Of a stretch of 10,267 nucleotides of DNA, positions 5,507 to 10,267 are shown piece by piece; position 1 is the first letter of the stretch, and the number at the start of each line of letters is the position of its first letter. Below the pieces are notes generated by a model. That model had not been told where the DNA came from. It worked only from the letters and a program-made list of their open reading frames with translations, and searched no databases. The stretch is taken from the NCBI GenBank assembly GCA_964390795.1, contig CAYMLQ010000209.1:1-10267 (forward strand). Reading direction: 5' to 3'. This stretch comes from CAYMLQ01 sp964390795. Lineage in GTDB: Bacteria > Verrucomicrobiota > Kiritimatiellia > RFP12 > UBA1067. A program made the position numbers and the translations under genes.

Positions 5507-6802
5507 ATGCTCCACTCGTCCTTTTCGCTCCGCCGCCAATGGTGCCAGCTTCTGGCCCTGACCCTCACCCACGCCGTGACCGACACCTATGTCGGCATCG
5601 TGGCGCCGGTCCTGGCTCCCCTGAGCGACCACTACAGCGTATCGATCGCCCTGCTGATCTTCGTGGCGTCGCTGTTGGGTTTCTCCTCCAATGTCTTTCA
5701 GATTCCGATCGGCAATCTGCGCGCCACGTGGACGTCGCCCGTCCTGATCTGCGGCGGCGTGCTGCTGGCTGGCGCCTCCGTGTTCATCACCGCCGTGCCC
5801 GCGGGCCCGCTGTGCGTGGTCTGGATGTCGCTCGTCGCGCTGGTCGCAGGTCTCGGCGTCGCAACCGTACACCCCGAAGGGCTGCGCGCGGTACACGGTC
5901 TCGACAAGATTCCCTCCTCCCTCTCCACCGCAGTCTTCATGGTCGCCGGCTTCTCGGGGTTCGCGGGCGGCGCGCTCTTATCTTCGTCGCTGACTGAGTC
6001 GTTCGGGCTGGACAGCCTCATCTGGCTCTACTGCGCCGCCCCCGTCGCAGCCGCTCCGCTCTTCTTCAGCGGCATCCGTTTGCCGCTCGAATCCGCAAAA
6101 GAGAAGAGCGCCCTGGAGCATAAGGAGAACATCCCGAGCATCCCCTTCTGGCCGCTCTTCGCGATGGCCGCCCTCCTGGCCACCTGCTCGCAGATCCAGG
6201 CCACCCTGCTGCCCACCTACCTGCACACGGAGGCCGGCTACTCGCTCTCCTTCAGCGGTTTCTCGTTCACCATGTTCGGCGTCGGCGGCATGGTCGGCGC
6301 CATCACCTGGGGCGCGCTCGCGCCGCGTGTCGGCCACCTGCGCGTGCTGCTTTACTCAGCCCTTTTTGGTGCTCCGCTCACCCTGCTCTATCTGCTTGCA
6401 GCCCCGCATTCAAAAATGGCAGCGGCGCTTCTGGCCTTCACCGCCTTTATCGTCTACACCGGCTTTCCGCTCTGCATCACGCTCGCACGCTATGCGGACT
6501 CGACGCTGCGCTTCGGCCAGCGCATGGGCCTCATCAGCGGCGGCTCCTGGGGCATCGCGGCCGTCGTCCTCTGGATTCTCGGATATGCCTCCAAATTCAC
6601 CGGCATGGGCCCTCTGCTGCATCTGATCTGGATCGGCTACCTCGCCGCCGCCGCGTTCGCGGTCTGGCTGAGCCGGCAACAGGCGCGAAATCATGCGCAG
6701 GGCGCGTCCGGAGGCCGCGCGCCACCCCTGAAAGACGCGCCGCGCAAGGTAGCCCACGACCTCCCGGGCGCGGAGGCGAATGAACGGAGAGTCCAAAATT
6801 AG
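5507..6802 (+). CDS. MFS transporter, Fsr (fosmidomycin resistance)-like
   Basis: A 431-residue inner-membrane protein with about 12 hydrophobic segments in two halves and a polar central loop (about 192-212), the layout of the major facilitator superfamily. HAVTDTY in helix 1 (22-28) and VATVHPEG in the helix 4 area (118-125) resemble the Fsr group, which contains E. coli fosmidomycin exporter Fsr (HLLND and SSVFHPE at the same places). The usual loop 2-3 motif is degenerate (IGNLRATW, 68-75), but a good copy lies in loop 8-9 (GALAPRVGHLRVLL, 269-282). The C-terminal 40 residues are polar and probably cytoplasmic. The ATG at 5507 is chosen because the frame upstream runs through the terminator hairpin and the promoter; the ribosome binding site is a weak AGAAAGA (5494-5500). 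It probably exports a small molecule or drug; the substrate cannot be told from sequence. It stands alone between a terminator and the RND genes. Confidence 0.88.
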   Translation: MLHSSFSLRRQWCQLLALTLTHAVTDTYVGIVAPVLAPLSDHYSVSIALLIFVASLLGFSSNVFQIPIGNLRATWTSPVLICGGVLLAGASVFITAVPAGPLCVVWMSLVALVAGLGVATVHPEGLRAVHGLDKIPSSLSTAVFMVAGFSGFAGGALLSSSLTESFGLDSLIWLYCAAPVAAAPLFFSGIRLPLESAKEKSALEHKENIPSIPFWPLFAMAALLATCSQIQATLLPTYLHTEAGYSLSFSGFSFTMFGVGGMVGAITWGALAPRVGHLRVLLYSALFGAPLTLLYLLAAPHSKMAAALLAFTAFIVYTGFPLCITLARYADSTLRFGQRMGLISGGSWGIAAVVLWILGYASKFTGMGPLLHLIWIGYLAAAAFAVWLSRQQARNHAQGASGGRAPPLKDAPRKVAHDLPGAEANERRVQN

Positions 6803-6817
6803 AATTGCTGGACGCGC

Positions 6818-6846
6818 TTGACGCCTCACGCCCGTTGGTTCACACT
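6818..6846 (+). promoter_or_regulatory. possible promoter of the efflux operon
   Basis: TTGACG at 6818-6823 matches the -35 variant used at 74 and 5445. At 17 bases the -10 would be CACACT (6841-6846), which is poor; TATGGA lies 22 bases away. The 104-bp gap after the MFS gene contains no terminator, so the RND genes might instead be read from the MFS promoter. Confidence 0.3.
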
Positions 6847-6906
6847 ATGGACAACCGCGTGCGGGGTTCGCCGACACGGGCGCAAACATGCTTTCTCGGG
6901 GACTCA

Positions 6907-8058
6907 ATGAAGACCTTTCTGCTCCTTCTCCTTCTTGGCCTGTGCACGGGCGGCGCGTACTGGCGAATTCATACGGTGCAACAGGCGAAGGCGGCCGGAA
7001 CAAAAGCCGGCAAACGCGCAGCCGCCGCGCCGGTGGTCACAACCGTTGCCAAACGCGCACCGATGCCGATCGAGATCCGCACGTTCGGCACTGTCGAAGC
7101 GTTGTCCACGGTGACCGTGAAAGCGCAGGTGAACGGCCTGCTGTCCGAGGTCGCCTTCACCGAAGGACAGGACGTCGCGGCAGGCGACCTGCTCGCTCGG
7201 ATCGACTCCCGTCCGTACGAGGCCGCGCTGCATCAAGCCGAGGCAGAACTGGCGCGTGCGCGTGCGCAACGGGTGAACGCCGAGCGCGATCTCCGCCGCG
7301 CAACCGACCTGTTCGCCAAGGGCTTCGTCTCGGAGAATGACCGCGACCAGGCGGCGACAGCAGTGTCCGTGCTGCAGGCGTCCGAGCTCGCCGATGAGGC
7401 CGCTGTCGAAAGCGCCCGCATCCAACTCGGCTACTGCACGCTCCGGGCGCCCATCTCGGGCCGCACCGGCCGCCGTCTCGCGGACCGGGGCAATCTCGCC
7501 GGCGCGAACACCACGGCGCTGGTGACGATCAACGAAATCCATCCGCTGAATGTTTCCTTCGCCGTGCCGCAGCAGGACATGGAACGCCTGCGGGACTGGC
7601 GGAGCGCGCCGGATCTCCGCGTCGAGGCAACCCTGCCGGAGAGCGGCGGCGCGACGGAGACCGGCCGGCTCGCGTTTCTCGACAACGCGGTCGACCGCGC
7701 CACCGGCATGATCACGCTGAAGGCCGAGTTCCCCAACGCGGCGAACCGGCTCTGGCCAGGGCAGTTCGTAGACGTGCGCCTGCGCATCGCCATCGAGACC
7801 AACGCGCTGGTCATCCCCTACCGCGCCGTTCAGAACGGGCAGAAAGGGACGTACGTCTTTGTGGTCAAGCCCGACCGCACCGTGGAGGCGCGCCTGGTGA
7901 GGATCGCCCGGAACGTCGACGAGGCCAGCATCATCGCCGAGGGCCTGCAGTCCGGCGATGTCGTGGTGACCGACGGGCAGCAGCGGCTGGGACCGGGCAC
8001 CCAGGTGGAGATCGCCGGCGACGGCAGCAAGCAGGCGGCGGGGATCGCCGCGCCATGA
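6907..8058 (+). CDS. RND efflux periplasmic adaptor (MdtA-like membrane fusion protein)
   Basis: A 383-residue adaptor that would link an inner-membrane RND pump to an outer-membrane channel. Residues 1-19 form a hydrophobic N-terminal anchor or uncleaved signal. A biotinyl-lipoyl half domain (about 68-100, with VNGLLSEVAFTEGQDVAAGD) precedes a helical hairpin rich in Ala, Glu and Arg (about 104-172). The second lipoyl half follows (LRAPISGRTGRRLADRGNL, 179-197), then beta-barrel and membrane-proximal domains with LWPGQFVDVRL (282-292). The order and motifs fit the MdtA/AcrA family and its usual length of about 380-415. The start at 6907 has GGGGA at 6898-6902 and directly precedes the hydrophobic anchor; the frame is open further upstream but without a better start. 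Cys13 lacks a proper lipobox (Leu before Cys), so a lipoprotein is unlikely. The stop overlaps the start of the pump gene by ATGA, indicating translational coupling. Confidence 0.93.
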   Translation: MKTFLLLLLLGLCTGGAYWRIHTVQQAKAAGTKAGKRAAAAPVVTTVAKRAPMPIEIRTFGTVEALSTVTVKAQVNGLLSEVAFTEGQDVAAGDLLARIDSRPYEAALHQAEAELARARAQRVNAERDLRRATDLFAKGFVSENDRDQAATAVSVLQASELADEAAVESARIQLGYCTLRAPISGRTGRRLADRGNLAGANTTALVTINEIHPLNVSFAVPQQDMERLRDWRSAPDLRVEATLPESGGATETGRLAFLDNAVDRATGMITLKAEFPNAANRLWPGQFVDVRLRIAIETNALVIPYRAVQNGQKGTYVFVVKPDRTVEARLVRIARNVDEASIIAEGLQSGDVVVTDGQQRLGPGTQVEIAGDGSKQAAGIAAP

Positions 8059-10267
8059 ACCTCTCGGAGCCTTTCATCCGCCGACCCGTCATGACCACGC
8101 TCGTGATGGTCAGCATTCTGCTCTTTGGCGTGCTCGCCTACCGGCAGCTTCCCGTCAGCGACCTGCCGAACGTCGACTACCCGACGATCCAGGTGACGGC
8201 CAACCTGCCTGGATCCAGCCCCGACACCATGGCCTCGGCTGTGGCCACCGTGCTCGAGAAGCAGTTCTCGACCATTGCCGGAATCGACGCGATGACCTCC
8301 GTCAGCACGCTGGGACGGTCGCAAATCACGCTGCAGTTCGCGCTGAACCGCAACATCGACGCGGCCGCGCAGGACGTGCAGGCGGCGATCGCCCGCTCCC
8401 AGCGGCAACTGCCGATCAACATGCCCGCGCCGCCCTCGTACCAGAAGGTCAACCCGGCGGACACCCCGTTCCTCTACCTGATCCTGACCAGCCCCACGCA
8501 GCCGCTCTCCGCGCTGGACGAGTTCGGACAGACCCTCATCGGCCAGCGCCTCTCGACGGTGGCCGGCGTGGCGCAGGTGCTGGTGTTCGGCAGCCAGAAA
8601 TACGCGGTCCGCATCCAGGCCGACCCCCGCAAGCTGTTTGTCCACGGCCTCGCGCTCGACGACCTCCACGACGCCCTTGTGAACGGCAACGTCAACCTGC
8701 CCACCGGCATCCTCTACGGCCCGTCGCGCACGTTTACCGTGCAGGCTAACGGCCAGCTCACCTCCGGGGCGCAGTACGACGAACTGATCATCGCTCGCCG
8801 CAACGGCGTGCCGGTGCGGCTGCGGGATGTCGCCACCGCCAAGGACAGCGTCGAGAACGACAAGATCGCGGCCTGGTACCTCGACGCCAACACCAGCCAG
8901 CGCGCCATCGTCCTGGCCGTGCAGCGCCAGCCCGGCGTCAATACGGTGCGGGTCGCCAAGGACGTGAGGGCGCTGCTGCCGCAGCTTCAGTCGCAACTGC
9001 CGCCCTCCGTCGGCCTCAAGATCCTTTACGACCGCAGCATCCCGATTCAGCGTTCCGCCGACGACGCGCAATTCACGCTGCTGCTGACGATCGGCCTCGT
9101 CGTACTGGTGATCTTCGTGTTCCTGCGCTCGTTCGCGGCGACGGTCATCCAGTCGCTGGCGCTGCCGATGTCCATCATCGGCACCTTTGCTGCGATGCGG
9201 CTGCTGGACTACAGCCTGGACAACCTGTCGCTCATGGCGCTCACGCTGGCGATCGGGTTCGTGGTCGACGACGCCATCGTGATGCTGGAGAACATCGTGC
9301 GCCACATGGAGATGGGCAAACCGCGGCTGCAGGCGGCACTCGACGGCGCGAAGGAGGTCGGCTTCACCATCGTCTCCATGACCCTCTCGCTCGCTGCCGT
9401 GTTCATCCCCGTGATGTTCATGGGCGGGCTGGTCGGCCGCATTTTCCGCGAATTCGCGGTGACCATCGGCGCGGCGGTGTTGATTTCCGGCGTGATCTCG
9501 CTGACGCTCACGCCCATGCTTTGCGCGAAGTTCCTGCGCGAACCGGACTCGGTACACCACGGCCGCCTGTACACGGTCACCGAGCGCGGCTTCCAGGCGC
9601 TGTTACACGTCTATGACCTGACGCTGCGCTGGTCCCTGCGCCACCGCCGTGCGGTTATGCTCTTCTCCGCCGTCATTCTGGCTCTGACCTTTAAGCTGGC
9701 TGGCATGGTCGGCAAGGGATTCCTGCCCTCCGAGGATCAGGACCAGATCATGATCACCACCGAGCCGCCCGAAGGCACCGCGCCCGCGACCATGTTCACG
9801 CTGCAGCAGTCCGTAGCGGACATCGTGCGCAAAGACCCTGATGTGCGCGAGCTCATGGCCACCACCAGCACCAGCAGCGGGAACCCGAACAACGGCCGCC
9901 TGCTCGTGCATCTCAAGCCGTGTGACGAGCGCCGCGCGACCGCCGAACAAATCGTCCAGCGGCTGCGTCCGAAGCTCGCGGCCGTGCCCGGCATCCGCGC
10001 CTTCCCGCAGGTGCCCCAGACGCTTCAGATCGGCGGGCGCATGAGCAAGAGCCAGTACCAGTACGCGCTGCAAGGCCCCGACATCGGCGAACTGAACCGC
10101 GTGGCGAACCTCGTTCTCGAACAGATGCAGGGGCTGCCGGGATTCTTAGACGTCACCAGCGACATGCAACTGAAGAATCCGGAACTCACCGTGCAGATCG
10201 ACCGCGACCTCGCCTCGTCTCTGGGCGTCTCAGCCGCCGCCGTCGAAAACACGCTGCTCAACGCCTA
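8055..10267 (+). CDS. RND multidrug efflux pump, MdtB/MdtC-like (partial, 3' end outside window)
   Basis: About 737 residues of an expected 1,020-1,050 are present; the frame is open to the window end. It is a proton-driven HAE-1 type RND permease of the inner membrane. The start NLSEPFIRRPVMTTL leads into helix 1 (about 12-30), then a porter domain with LPGSSPDTMASAVATVLEK. Helix 2 lies at about 340-360 (LVVLVIFVFLRSF). Helix 4 carries GFVVDDAIVMLENI, whose adjacent aspartates D405 and D406 correspond to the proton-relay Asp407/Asp408 of AcrB. The second half begins after GKGFLPSEDQDQI (about 553-565), a typical family signature. Wording throughout, such as NNLSLMALT-like and GFT-SM-LSL-AVF-P patterns, is closest to E. 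coli MdtB/MdtC from memory. Only one pump is visible; whether a second MdtC-type gene and a TolC-like gene follow lies outside the window. ATG overlaps the adaptor stop, so the two are co-expressed. Confidence 0.95.
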   Translation, partial: MNLSEPFIRRPVMTTLVMVSILLFGVLAYRQLPVSDLPNVDYPTIQVTANLPGSSPDTMASAVATVLEKQFSTIAGIDAMTSVSTLGRSQITLQFALNRNIDAAAQDVQAAIARSQRQLPINMPAPPSYQKVNPADTPFLYLILTSPTQPLSALDEFGQTLIGQRLSTVAGVAQVLVFGSQKYAVRIQADPRKLFVHGLALDDLHDALVNGNVNLPTGILYGPSRTFTVQANGQLTSGAQYDELIIARRNGVPVRLRDVATAKDSVENDKIAAWYLDANTSQRAIVLAVQRQPGVNTVRVAKDVRALLPQLQSQLPPSVGLKILYDRSIPIQRSADDAQFTLLLTIGLVVLVIFVFLRSFAATVIQSLALPMSIIGTFAAMRLLDYSLDNLSLMALTLAIGFVVDDAIVMLENIVRHMEMGKPRLQAALDGAKEVGFTIVSMTLSLAAVFIPVMFMGGLVGRIFREFAVTIGAAVLISGVISLTLTPMLCAKFLREPDSVHHGRLYTVTERGFQALLHVYDLTLRWSLRHRRAVMLFSAVILALTFKLAGMVGKGFLPSEDQDQIMITTEPPEGTAPATMFTLQQSVADIVRKDPDVRELMATTSTSSGNPNNGRLLVHLKPCDERRATAEQIVQRLRPKLAAVPGIRAFPQVPQTLQIGGRMSKSQYQYALQGPDIGELNRVANLVLEQMQGLPGFLDVTSDMQLKNPELTVQIDRDLASSLGVSAAAVENTLLNA

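Noticed and set aside
6805..6906. Upstream extension of the adaptor frame from a TTG at 6805 or ATG at 6847
   Set aside because: The extra residues are polar and would precede the N-terminal hydrophobic anchor; the ATG at 6907 has a better ribosome binding site and the expected family layout.
6937..6948. Possible lipobox in the adaptor (Cys13)
   Set aside because: The residue before the cysteine is Leu rather than Gly, Ala or Ser, so signal peptidase II processing is unlikely.
7830..9560. A 576-codon open frame on the minus strand opposite the efflux genes
   Set aside because: It lies antisense to clear adaptor and RND coding sequence, its product is low-complexity Arg/His/Asp/Gly-rich, and long antisense frames are common opposite GC-rich genes.
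1..10267. tRNA, rRNA, CRISPR arrays, insertion sequences, attachment sites
   Set aside because: None seen on reading both strands; the window is normal coding DNA with short intergenic regions.

Overview
The window comes from a GC-rich (about 60% by eye) Gram-negative bacterium. This is indicated by signal-peptide-bearing inner-membrane proteins and a tripartite-type RND efflux system. The mixed character of the Amt and PII proteins would fit the PVC superphylum (Verrucomicrobiota, Kiritimatiellota, Lentisphaerota) or a deltaproteobacterium-like lineage. No marker gene settles this, so the taxonomic suggestion is weak.

Layout. (1) 74-1192, plus strand: a sigma70-like promoter and an unrecognised membrane protein with three predicted membrane segments. 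(2) 1194-1264: a long hairpin terminator between convergent genes, with an extra copy of its arm upstream. (3) 1299-5349: two divergent amtB-glnK operons. On the minus strand, amtB1 (3032-1671) is followed by glnK1 (1640-1299). On the plus strand, amtB2 (3498-4988) is followed by glnK2 (5008-5349). They share an AT-rich intergenic region of 465 bp that carries a good sigma54 (-24/-12) promoter facing each operon and a perfect 9-bp-arm palindrome between them. (4) 5388-5430: a strong rho-independent terminator closing the glnK2 operon. (5) 5445-6802: a sigma70-like promoter and an MFS transporter resembling the fosmidomycin-resistance (Fsr) group. (6) 6907-10267: an MdtA-like periplasmic adaptor overlapping by ATGA with an MdtB/MdtC-like RND pump that runs off the window.

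How the genes work together. The central block is a nitrogen-scavenging module. Two different ammonium channels (one bacterial AmtB-like, one plant AMT1-like) each have their own PII regulator encoded downstream, and both appear to be switched on by sigma54 plus an enhancer-binding protein. Both PII proteins keep the residues for nucleotide/2-oxoglutarate sensing and the Arg47 that plugs the channel, but both lack Tyr51, the uridylylation site. They therefore probably act purely as effector-sensing channel plugs without GlnD. The rest of the window (MFS and RND efflux) has no visible link to nitrogen metabolism.

Most of the window is ordinary. The points that deserve attention are the paired sigma54 promoters with their shared palindrome and the two Tyr51-less PII proteins.
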